NCBI GenBank assembly: GCA_903871905.1
Contig: CAIQIV010000761.1
Span: 1 to 35,183 of the forward strand
Source: an uncultured Chloroflexota bacterium
GTDB lineage: Bacteria; Chloroflexota; Anaerolineae; Anaerolineales; UBA4823
DNA: 35,183 bases
Direction: 5' to 3'
Shown here: positions 8,474-16,409 of the stretch, piece after piece
Numbering within the stretch: the stretch's first letter is position 1
How the letters are laid out: each line of letters starts with the position of its first letter
Notes under the pieces: generated by a model
What the model was told of the DNA's origin: nothing
Databases searched by the model: none
What the model saw: only the letters and a program-made list of their open reading frames with translations
Made by a program: the position numbers and the translations under genes

Positions 8474-9793
8474 TCAGGCTGTTGAGGATGGAGATTGACG
8501 TTTTTTGGCCTCTTTCTCTTCATACATGCTGCGGTCGGCCAGTTTGAGGGTTTCAGACAGCGGAACGCCAGCCAGGCTGGTTGCCACCCCAATGGAGAGG
8601 CTGATGGTGGGAAAGGGATTCTGGCTGTTATAGCGGTCAACATTACTGCGCAGCCGGTTGAGGGCCACCGCCGCTTGTTGGTTGTCCGTTGCAGGTAAAA
8701 TGATGATGAACTCATCTCCGCCTATGCGCGATACGGTATCCTGGGAGCGGAAACTCTGGTGTAAGATGTCCCCGGTCGCCTGGATCAGGTGGTCTCCTGC
8801 CTCGTGTCCCCAGGTGTCATTGACCCTTTTGAGATCATCCAGGTCTATCGCAATCACCGAGACTGGCTTTACCTGCAGGCTTTCGATGCGCTGCAGAGTA
8901 TCTTCAAAATAAGTCCGGTTGTATAAACCAGTCAAAGCATCATGGGTACTTAAATGTAGCAGCTTTTGCTCTGTCTCAACCTGTATCTGCACCTCTTTTT
9001 GGAGCCGATTGGTGGCGAAGGCGATGCCTAATAACCCGGCCAGCGCGATCAGGCTGTGCCCGACCAGCAGCGACTGGTTGAAACCCTCGTTTGCTCCCTG
9101 CAGTGGTTTGAGGGGGACGGTTTCGCTGATTCCCCCCCGCACCTGGCCGATCTGGTAGCCCTGCTTGGCGTGGCATTTCAGACAGCCTTCCTCCACGAAC
9201 AATGGGCGCATGAAGCGCAGGGCTGGCTGTCCGTCCATCATTTCAATGGAACTGACCTCCTCTACGCCCTGCTCAAAGGCTTGCAGGGCCCGGGTCTCCC
9301 ATGCATCCGCCTTGTTCTGAGGTCGGATGGGGTTCAGACTGGTGATGTGCCCCCAGACCCCCATGTTCTCCTGTTGCAGCTCGAACACCTGGCGGGTCAT
9401 GTAAGCCGGGTTGATCAGGGTATACAAACGCTCATTGCTGGCGGTCAGATCACGGTTGGGGTTGTCAGCCAGGTAAGGATTGGGCTGTGTTTTATCGGTA
9501 ACCGGGACATAAACGCCGCCGTGCCCGGAATTCCATCTCCGGTAAAGCACATCTTTTTGGAATGAGGCCAGCGCCAGCAGGCGGGCATGTTCCTTGATTG
9601 CCTCAGACTGCTGGTACAGGTTCCAGGCAAGCGAGGTGCTGACCCCAATTATCCAGGCCAGGGCAATGGCAAGCATATAGCGGCGCAGTGCTTTCAGGCG
9701 GCGATGTGTGTTAAACCCTGACGTCATTGCCGGAAGAGCCGACTCTTTGCTCGTGGGATTGCTACCCAGGCCTGGCATTTCAGGTGGGCTCAC
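8474..9793 (-). CDS. Membrane diguanylate cyclase with periplasmic c-type haem sensor (DUF3365/Tll0287-like) domain
   Basis: N-terminal TM, 'CLKCHAKQGYQIGQVRGGIS' (CxxCH haem c motif), second TM, then GGDEF domain 'RSQDTVSRIGGDEF' (RxxD I-site five residues before GGDEF). Confidence 0.9.
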   Translation of the reverse strand: MSPPEMPGLGSNPTSKESALPAMTSGFNTHRRLKALRRYMLAIALAWIIGVSTSLAWNLYQQSEAIKEHARLLALASFQKDVLYRRWNSGHGGVYVPVTDKTQPNPYLADNPNRDLTASNERLYTLINPAYMTRQVFELQQENMGVWGHITSLNPIRPQNKADAWETRALQAFEQGVEEVSSIEMMDGQPALRFMRPLFVEEGCLKCHAKQGYQIGQVRGGISETVPLKPLQGANEGFNQSLLVGHSLIALAGLLGIAFATNRLQKEVQIQVETEQKLLHLSTHDALTGLYNRTYFEDTLQRIESLQVKPVSVIAIDLDDLKRVNDTWGHEAGDHLIQATGDILHQSFRSQDTVSRIGGDEFIIILPATDNQQAAVALNRLRSNVDRYNSQNPFPTISLSIGVATSLAGVPLSETLKLADRSMYEEKEAKKRQSPSSTA

Positions 9794-12700
9794 TGCTTGG
9801 CGTAATTGTAAAAGTATAATCCCCCGTTGAGCAGTGGACTGGGAAATGGGCCCCTCACCCAGCGCTGTTCAAAATGTCTGCCGGTTGGTATGGGCAACAG
9901 CGTCAGCAGCACTTCTTGGGAAACCTGCAGATTCATCTCCGTATAAATCTTCTCTCGCTCCTCTGGCTGCTGGGTATGGACGCCCAGGTTGATCAGGTCT
10001 CGCAGCGACTGTGTCGCTGAATTGGGTAAGCTGAACCATTGGCTGTACTGCCCGCTGAAATATCCAGCTGCCCAATAATGGGGATCATGCACCTGTTCCA
10101 CCAGGCCAAACATCGCCAGCGGCACCCGCTTCTCTTCAAGCAGGCGGGAGTACTCTGCAAAATCCACCTCGATCAATTCCAGGCGGAATTTTTCGTTGAC
10201 CCGCGCCAAACCGTCGGCCAGCAGCTGCAGCATTGGCTGGCGCAGGCTGCCGCCAGTGTTATAGGGTACCTGCAGGCGAAAGCCTACATCCCAAAGCGGC
10301 TGGCCGTCAGGCGCCTGCCATTGGGAGTTTCTGAATGCATCAGCACAGGCCTGCAGGTTGAAATCATATCCTGGCGCATCTGGGTTGAAGCCCGGCATTT
10401 CCGGGAGCGGGAAACCATTGCTTTCCAGGGTATGGCCCTGGTAAGCCAGGTTGGTCAGTGCTCTCCGGTCCAAGCAGAAACTGAATGCCTTACGGATTTC
10501 CGGGTCCTTGAAGAAATCTGGGGGCGCACCCTCGCCATCTAACTGGCCGCTGCCCAGGAGGTCATTGCCATTTTCTGCGTTGATCTCATAGTTGAAGAAC
10601 AAATCATAGCGGTGACCAATTATAAAGCCAGTGATCATCCGCAGCGGCTCATTCGTGGCGGCAGTGGGCACGCAGTTCCCTGGTTCAAAGTGCAGCGGGT
10701 CCAGCATGCATTGTTCGCCTACCTTGTCAAGCAGGGTGGAGGTGTCTTCCCCGCGTGCGGGGTCACTGATCGCGTCCACCATGCCATCCATGAGCAGTTT
10801 GTAGCGTTCGCTGGACCGGGCAACCAGGCGGATGACCACCTGTTCCAATCTGGCTGGACCGGTCGGCGCGCCAGGCCAGGCTGGCTCTTTGCGCCAGTAG
10901 TCGGGAAAGCGCTGCAGCACAATCTCCTGCCCCGGCGTCCAGTGGTCCAGGAGAAACGGTCCACTGCCGTTGGCCACCTGGTGCAGCGGGGTCTCTCTTG
11001 ACCCGACTCCGTAATAGTTCTGCCAGGTTTCGCATTTCCCATCCCATGTGCCCTGTTCCTCAGCCCATTGGCGCTCAAGCACTGAACCCCACGGTCCAGC
11101 CAGGGTTACCAGGAAAGGCGCCCAGGGCCGGGACAAGTGAAGGTTGAGCGTCCAGGCGTCATCATTCGCCTGGATGGCTTCCATTACCACCTGGCATACC
11201 TTAAACAATAAGGCCGGATCGGCCCGTTTCAATCCTTCCGGGTTGTTTACCAGGTCTGGATCCACCATGGCTGCAATGTCAAAGATTCCATCACCAAGCA
11301 GCGGCTCTGTAAGCAGCGATTGTTGGGAACCACTGCCTCCCTGGAGTATTCCACGCTGCAGGGCGTAAGCTGCATCCGATGGTTTCAGCTCAGCACCGCT
11401 GTGGAAATGCACCCCTCGCCGGAGGTAAAAGGTATAGTTCAGCCCATCCGGCGAGATTTCCCAGCGTTCTGCCAACTGGGGAAGGACTTCACCGGGGTGG
11501 GAGGCGTTATAGAAGACCAGGGTTTCATAGACATTCTGGATAACCTGTGGGCCGTAAGTTCCGTTATCCAGCGCTGGATCCAGGTTAGCCGGCTCACCGC
11601 TGGCGGCCAGAAAAAAGGTAGCCGGTTCGCGGGCTGCCGGTCCTGGTTGGAGCCCCGGGGGGGTGATCTCTGGTGGGTTGGCAGGCAGGATGGGGGTTGG
11701 CGCATCGGTCGATGGCACAGGGGAAGGATGAGTGGTCCGGGTGGGAGACAACATCCCGGAAACTGCCGTAGGGGTGACCGGTCCGCCAAGGACCAGCGGT
11801 TGGCGCATTGATGGAGGAAAAATACCGGCAGCATACAGCATTCCCAATCCAACCCCCAGCAGAACCAGGAAGGCTGCAATCCATGCCCAGGGAGGAAACC
11901 GGCGAGAGGCCGTTGGGGGGGAGATCTGCCCCGCCCTTTCCGCCACGGGAGAGACGCCTGGCACCGGTAGGGTGTCGCTGGACCGGCCTGGCGTTTCCTT
12001 GGAGACCACGGGCTGGGTGGCTTCAAATGATGAAGAGGGGGCGGAGTCCGGCTCTGCCCTGGATGGCCGCACTGGGGAAATTGGCCTGGGAGGGGATCCT
12101 GCCTCTGGCGCCAGGGCAATTAGTGGAGCGACCTGCGCCTGCCTGCTTGGCAGGACCGTCGGATTTGTCATGTCCTGGGCCGCGCTGCCGGTTCCAGTTT
12201 CCAGTGCCTGGACCAGCAGCGCTTTGAATTCGACTGCATTAGAGATTCGCTGCCGGCGGTTCAGGCGCATTGCCCGGTCAACAGCCTGGGCTAAGGTCTC
12301 GGGTACCCGGGGGTTAACCTGGTCCAGCAACAGCGGCGGCTCGGCAATTCCAGACATCACATCTACGCTGGCAGGCGGGGTGCTGCCGCTCAGCAGGCTG
12401 TAAAGAGTAGCTCCCAGGGAGTACACATCACTGGCAGCATCGGTGACGCCCAATCCATACTGCTCGGGGGGAGAATACCCCGGGGTGACAGCCTGCGCGC
12501 CGGTGGTGGTGCGTGTGTTGGGGTCATACACTTTGGCGATGCCGAAATCAACCAGTACAGCCTTATCTTCCGGTGTGATTTTTATATTGGCTGGTTTGAT
12601 GTCTCGATGGATCACCGGGGGTTTTTGTTGATGCAGGTATGATAGGGCATCGCAGATCTGAGCGATCCAGGTGACAGCCAGGTCCACGGCCAGCGGGCCG

Positions 12701-13011
12701 TTTTGTTCACTTAACAGCTGTTCCAGGTCTTTTCCCTCGATATAATCCATCACCAGGTACTGGCCTTGCCCGGGCAGGGCAAAGTAATCTTTCACCAACG
12801 GCAGGTTCGGATGGCGCAGGGTGTGCAGCATCTGGGCTTCGCGCATAAACTGGCGCTGGGCTTCAGGGGTGGATTCTGTATTTTCTTTGACCGCGCAGGG
12901 CAGGCTGAAGCTGGTATCCCAGGCGCGGTAAACTGCTCCAAAGCCTCCCTGTCCTAGCAGGCGCACAATGCGGTAGCGATTATTCAGGACCTGGCCCTGG
13001 CTTAGAGGCAT
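9790..13011 (-). CDS. Transmembrane Ser/Thr protein kinase fused to an extracellular solute-binding protein family 5 domain
   Basis: Kinase motifs 'LGQGGFGAVYRAWD', 'CAVKEN', 'VIHRDIKPANI', 'VDFGIAK'. Then a Pro-rich linker, TM 'WAWIAAFLVLLGVGLGMLYAAGIF', and SBP_bac_5-like 'EPANLDPALDNGTYGPQVIQNVYETLVFYN...LAERWEISPDGLNYTFYLRRGVHFHSGAELKPSDAAYALQR'. Confidence 0.9.
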   Translation of the reverse strand: MPLSQGQVLNNRYRIVRLLGQGGFGAVYRAWDTSFSLPCAVKENTESTPEAQRQFMREAQMLHTLRHPNLPLVKDYFALPGQGQYLVMDYIEGKDLEQLLSEQNGPLAVDLAVTWIAQICDALSYLHQQKPPVIHRDIKPANIKITPEDKAVLVDFGIAKVYDPNTRTTTGAQAVTPGYSPPEQYGLGVTDAASDVYSLGATLYSLLSGSTPPASVDVMSGIAEPPLLLDQVNPRVPETLAQAVDRAMRLNRRQRISNAVEFKALLVQALETGTGSAAQDMTNPTVLPSRQAQVAPLIALAPEAGSPPRPISPVRPSRAEPDSAPSSSFEATQPVVSKETPGRSSDTLPVPGVSPVAERAGQISPPTASRRFPPWAWIAAFLVLLGVGLGMLYAAGIFPPSMRQPLVLGGPVTPTAVSGMLSPTRTTHPSPVPSTDAPTPILPANPPEITPPGLQPGPAAREPATFFLAASGEPANLDPALDNGTYGPQVIQNVYETLVFYNASHPGEVLPQLAERWEISPDGLNYTFYLRRGVHFHSGAELKPSDAAYALQRGILQGGSGSQQSLLTEPLLGDGIFDIAAMVDPDLVNNPEGLKRADPALLFKVCQVVMEAIQANDDAWTLNLHLSRPWAPFLVTLAGPWGSVLERQWAEEQGTWDGKCETWQNYYGVGSRETPLHQVANGSGPFLLDHWTPGQEIVLQRFPDYWRKEPAWPGAPTGPARLEQVVIRLVARSSERYKLLMDGMVDAISDPARGEDTSTLLDKVGEQCMLDPLHFEPGNCVPTAATNEPLRMITGFIIGHRYDLFFNYEINAENGNDLLGSGQLDGEGAPPDFFKDPEIRKAFSFCLDRRALTNLAYQGHTLESNGFPLPEMPGFNPDAPGYDFNLQACADAFRNSQWQAPDGQPLWDVGFRLQVPYNTGGSLRQPMLQLLADGLARVNEKFRLELIEVDFAEYSRLLEEKRVPLAMFGLVEQVHDPHYWAAGYFSGQYSQWFSLPNSATQSLRDLINLGVHTQQPEEREKIYTEMNLQVSQEVLLTLLPIPTGRHFEQRWVRGPFPSPLLNGGLYFYNYAKQ

Positions 13012-13036
13012 CTTTTCTCCTGACCTGTTTGGGTGA

Positions 13037-13597
13037 TTATTCCCCTGGCAGCCAGCTTCTCACCAGGTCGCGCTGGTGCCCTGTTTCGGGCGCCAGGCGG
13101 TTAACCCGGGGGTCGTTCTGGCGCAGCGCCTGGAGCCGGCCCAATGCAGCCTGCCCGGTGGCAATATCATGCCGGGCGAGCCAGCAGCCGATCACCGTGC
13201 CAGTGCGGCCGATTCCGCTGCCGCAATGGACGTAGACCACCAGACCATCTGCCAGGGCAGCGTCGATTGCATCCAATATCAAGACCATTTCTGCACGGGT
13301 AGGCGCCTGCCAGTTTGGCAGTGGGAAATTTGTGAAGCGAACGGTCATCCCGCGCGCGGCCGCCAGCTGCGCCAGGAGCGGCTCATAAGGCACAACCGCC
13401 ACCCCATCGCAGTTGCGCTCCTCGGAACTGACCAGGTTAACAGTGCACGTGATCTTGCAATCCAGCAATGCGTTCAGCTTGAGCTCAGCCCTGCGCGGGT
13501 TGATGTTTCCAGGAAAGTATCCAGCCAACAACCGGCCAGGTTCCACCCAATAAGCGCGGGGGAATGGGGGTGAGAAGGTTGTGCTTGGGGTCACCAT
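13037..13597 (-). CDS. Dual-specificity / tyrosine phosphatase-like protein
   Basis: P-loop 'VYVHCGSGIGRTGTVIGCWL' (HCxxGxxR). Strong AGGAGGAG RBS upstream of the ATG. Confidence 0.85.
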   Translation of the reverse strand: MVTPSTTFSPPFPRAYWVEPGRLLAGYFPGNINPRRAELKLNALLDCKITCTVNLVSSEERNCDGVAVVPYEPLLAQLAAARGMTVRFTNFPLPNWQAPTRAEMVLILDAIDAALADGLVVYVHCGSGIGRTGTVIGCWLARHDIATGQAALGRLQALRQNDPRVNRLAPETGHQRDLVRSWLPGE

Positions 13598-13650
13598 GAA
13601 AGCAGTTCTCCTCCTGGGGAAAAGATTGACTGGCTTATCTCTTGTGAAAG

Positions 13651-13656
13651 ATTATA
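13651..13656 (-). promoter_or_regulatory. Candidate -10 element for the phosphatase/kinase/DGC operon
   Basis: Minus strand TATAAT about 54 nt upstream of the phosphatase start. The -35 is weak. Confidence 0.4.
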
Positions 13657-13724
13657 CACCATCGGAAAACAAAATTTAGCAACGAAATGATGAATAAAGA
13701 AAAACGAAAAAAGGGGTTTCTTAA

Positions 13725-13733
13725 TGCTAGAAT
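13725..13733 (+). promoter_or_regulatory. Candidate extended -10 element upstream of the PAS gene
   Basis: TGC-TAGAAT, ending 6 nt before ATG 13740. No clear -35. Confidence 0.4.
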
Positions 13734-13739
13734 TGTTTC

Positions 13740-15332
13740 ATGGATATTCTCAGTCAGATCCCTGATCTCGTTTTCCTGTTAGAACCGGCAAATTTTGGGC
13801 TGGTGTATACCAACGATTCTTTCCGGCAGCGTTTGGGTTACACCGATACGAGGCTGCACGGCCTATCTCTGCGCCAGATTGCAAGCAGCGGGCAAGAATC
13901 GCTGTTGGAGGCAGCTCACCGTGTATTCCAGACGCACCAGCCGCTGGTAGTCTCCACCCTGCTTCTTTCCCCGGATGGCAGCACCCAGGCGGTTGAGATC
14001 AGCTTAAGCGTGATTATCCTGGCTGGCCACGAGCTGGTCTGCGCTGTTGGACGCCCCGTGCCTGGAGGTGCGCCTGAGGCGAACCGGGAGCAGGTCCGAG
14101 CAGGCAGCATTCCTGGTCCACATCCTGGATCTCCAGAGGATGAAGCATCCAGCCAGCGCACAGCCAGTCTCCTGGATGGTTTCCGAGAAGGTTGCTTCAC
14201 CCTGGACCAGGTCATGGTGATCACATATTTCAGCCGGTCAGCAGAGAGGCTGTTGGGTCGGGCTCGCCAGGAGGTCCTGGGGCTCCCGCTCAGTGAGGCG
14301 TTCCCGGAGATGCATCGTGTTATTGAAGAGTATTCTACACGTTTAACCCAGGAGCGCCTGCCGCTGGATTTTGAGATATGTCTTGATGCTGCGCCTTATG
14401 CCAACTGGTTTGCAGTTCGTCTTTATCCGCTGGATGATGGGTTGGCTGTATATTTCACCAGAACCTCCGAGCAAAAGCAGATAAGGGCCGACCTGCAGCG
14501 CAGCCAGGCGATGCTTGACCTGTTTTTTCAGCAGTCATTGGACGGCTTTTTCTTGATGATGCTGGATGAGCCGATTGCCTGGGATGATAACGCCGACAAG
14601 GATACCCTGATCGAATATGCCTTTACTCACCAGCGCTTCACCAAGGCAAATGAAGCCATCCTGGAGCAGTATGGTCTGGAGTTGAGGGATTTTATCGGGC
14701 TTACCCCGGCGCATTTCTTCCAGCACGATCCGGATGGCGGACGGCGGGTCTGGCACAAATTTTTTGATGCCGGTACGCTTCACGTGGTTACCAACGAGCG
14801 GCGAGAAGACGGTTCGGAAATGTGGATAGAGGGGGATTATACCTGCCTGTATGATGAACAGGGTCGTATCACTGGCCATTTTGGGGTACAGCGGGATATC
14901 ACCGGGCGCGTGCAGGCCGAGCGTGTCCTGCGGGAGAGCGAGCAGCGCCTGGACCTGATCCTGCAGTGTTCTGACCTGGGATTGTGGGATTGGAATATCC
15001 AGACCGGCTTTCTGCACATCAATGCCCGATGGGCTGAGATGCTGGGTTATAAGCTGGAAGAAATTGAACCATCTATCCGTTCGTGGGAGCGGATGATCCA
15101 TGTTGATGATCTTCCGAGGGTTATGCAGGCGCTTCATCATCACCTGGATGGAGAGGCCTTCCAATTTGAGTGCGAATACCGCATGCGGTGTAAGAATGGC
15201 GGCTGGGTTTGGGTGCTTGGGCGTGGCAAGGTGTTTTCCTGGGATCAACAAAACCGGCCACTGCGTGCGCTGGGTACAAATGTGGATATCAGCGAGCGAA
15301 GGCGGGTGGAAACAGCACAACTTGGAGTGTGA
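13740..15332 (+). CDS. Multi-PAS domain protein without recognisable output domain
   Basis: Several PAS/PAC units, e.g. 'GHFGVQRDITGRVQAERVLRESEQRLDLILQCSDLGLWDWNIQTGFLHINARWAEMLGY...ALGTNVDISERRRVE'. The ORF stops directly after the last PAC motif. Confidence 0.85.
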   Translation: MDILSQIPDLVFLLEPANFGLVYTNDSFRQRLGYTDTRLHGLSLRQIASSGQESLLEAAHRVFQTHQPLVVSTLLLSPDGSTQAVEISLSVIILAGHELVCAVGRPVPGGAPEANREQVRAGSIPGPHPGSPEDEASSQRTASLLDGFREGCFTLDQVMVITYFSRSAERLLGRARQEVLGLPLSEAFPEMHRVIEEYSTRLTQERLPLDFEICLDAAPYANWFAVRLYPLDDGLAVYFTRTSEQKQIRADLQRSQAMLDLFFQQSLDGFFLMMLDEPIAWDDNADKDTLIEYAFTHQRFTKANEAILEQYGLELRDFIGLTPAHFFQHDPDGGRRVWHKFFDAGTLHVVTNERREDGSEMWIEGDYTCLYDEQGRITGHFGVQRDITGRVQAERVLRESEQRLDLILQCSDLGLWDWNIQTGFLHINARWAEMLGYKLEEIEPSIRSWERMIHVDDLPRVMQALHHHLDGEAFQFECEYRMRCKNGGWVWVLGRGKVFSWDQQNRPLRALGTNVDISERRRVETAQLGV

Positions 15333-15422
15333 GGTTGTTACAGGATAGATGACTGCGGTGGCTGGCTGTCCATTTGCTCGAGTGCCATCAGCAAGCGAAC
15401 CATGACCAGGAGAGAAACAATA

Positions 15423-16256
15423 GTGAAGGTATTCATTTCTGTAGATATTGAGGGGATTGCCGGGGTTGTTCATTGGGATGAAACCCGTGGAGAAGGTGAA
15501 GAATTTCAGCGAGCCCGGCGTTGGATGACCGGCGAAGCCAATGCTGCGGTCCGGGGGGCTTTCGCTGGGGGAGCGGATGAGGTGGTGGTGAATGACTCCC
15601 ACGGCCAGCAGCGCAACTTGTTGGCTGAAGAATTAGATCCGCGCGCCAGGTTAGTACGTGGCAGGCTGAAACCAATGATGATGATGGAGGGGATCACCCC
15701 GGGGACAGACGCCATTTTTCTTGTTGGTTATCACGCCCGGGCTGGGACCGGTCAAGCTATTCTCAACCATACATTTAGCGGCAAGTCGATTTATCAATTG
15801 AGCTTGAATGGTCGGGTGGTAGGGGAGGTTGGTTACAACGCAGCCCTGGCTGGCTCTTTGGGCAGCCCGGTTGCCCTCGTGTCTGGGGATGATGTCCTGA
15901 GCCGTGAGGTGGACCTGCTGCTTCCCTGGGCCGAACGGGTGGTGGTTAAGCGAGGGGTGAGCTCGTGGGCGGCAGAAAACCTCTCCCCCCAGATCTCATG
16001 TGAGCGGATTTACCAGGGGGCAGCGCGTGCGCTGGCCGGGCTAAGCGAAATGCAGCTTTACCAGCTTCCAGGGCCGATCAATATGGAAATCACTTTTCAG
16101 CGTCCGATCCTGGCTGACCTGGCTGCGTGGGTCCCGACTGCACGGCGTGTCGATGGGACAACAGTCGCATTTGCCGCGGAGAATATGATGGAGATCAACC
16201 GCGCCTGGGTGACAGTGATCAACCTGGTTTCAAGCCAGACAGATGGGTATGGATAA
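15423..16256 (+). CDS. dppA: M55 family D-aminopeptidase (DppA-like)
   Basis: 'MKVFISVDIEGIAGVVHWDE', 'VVVNDSHGQQRNLL', 'FLVGYHARAG', 'VVGEVGYNAALAG' are M55 motifs. GTG 15423 is preceded by AGGAGAG; the ORF track starts at 15402. Confidence 0.85.
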   Translation: MKVFISVDIEGIAGVVHWDETRGEGEEFQRARRWMTGEANAAVRGAFAGGADEVVVNDSHGQQRNLLAEELDPRARLVRGRLKPMMMMEGITPGTDAIFLVGYHARAGTGQAILNHTFSGKSIYQLSLNGRVVGEVGYNAALAGSLGSPVALVSGDDVLSREVDLLLPWAERVVVKRGVSSWAAENLSPQISCERIYQGAARALAGLSEMQLYQLPGPINMEITFQRPILADLAAWVPTARRVDGTTVAFAAENMMEINRAWVTVINLVSSQTDGYG

Positions 16257-16340
16257 GCAGATGGAGGGGATCCTTTATGGGGGGGTGAACATCCTTTAAT
16301 GAGAGTGATATTTGGACTTTGATCCTCTGGTTTGGGCGGG

Positions 16341-16369
16341 TTGCCAATCTGTTTAGAGACTGTTATACT
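16341..16369 (+). promoter_or_regulatory. Sigma70-like promoter for the radical-SAM operon
   Basis: TTGCCA - 17 nt - TATACT, about 40 nt upstream of ATG 16410. Confidence 0.75.
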
Positions 16370-16409
16370 TTGGGGGGATCACAATTTATTGGTGTGTGGT
16401 AGGAGACGA

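Noticed and set aside
14535-15602. 355 aa minus-strand ORF
   Set aside because: Antisense to the PAS gene and the start of the M55 gene, both well supported by motifs. The translation has no recognisable domain.
16261-16299. 13-codon ORF MEGILYGGVNIL as a possible RiPP precursor
   Set aside because: Too short, lies upstream of the predicted operon promoter, no clear RBS and no leader-like features.
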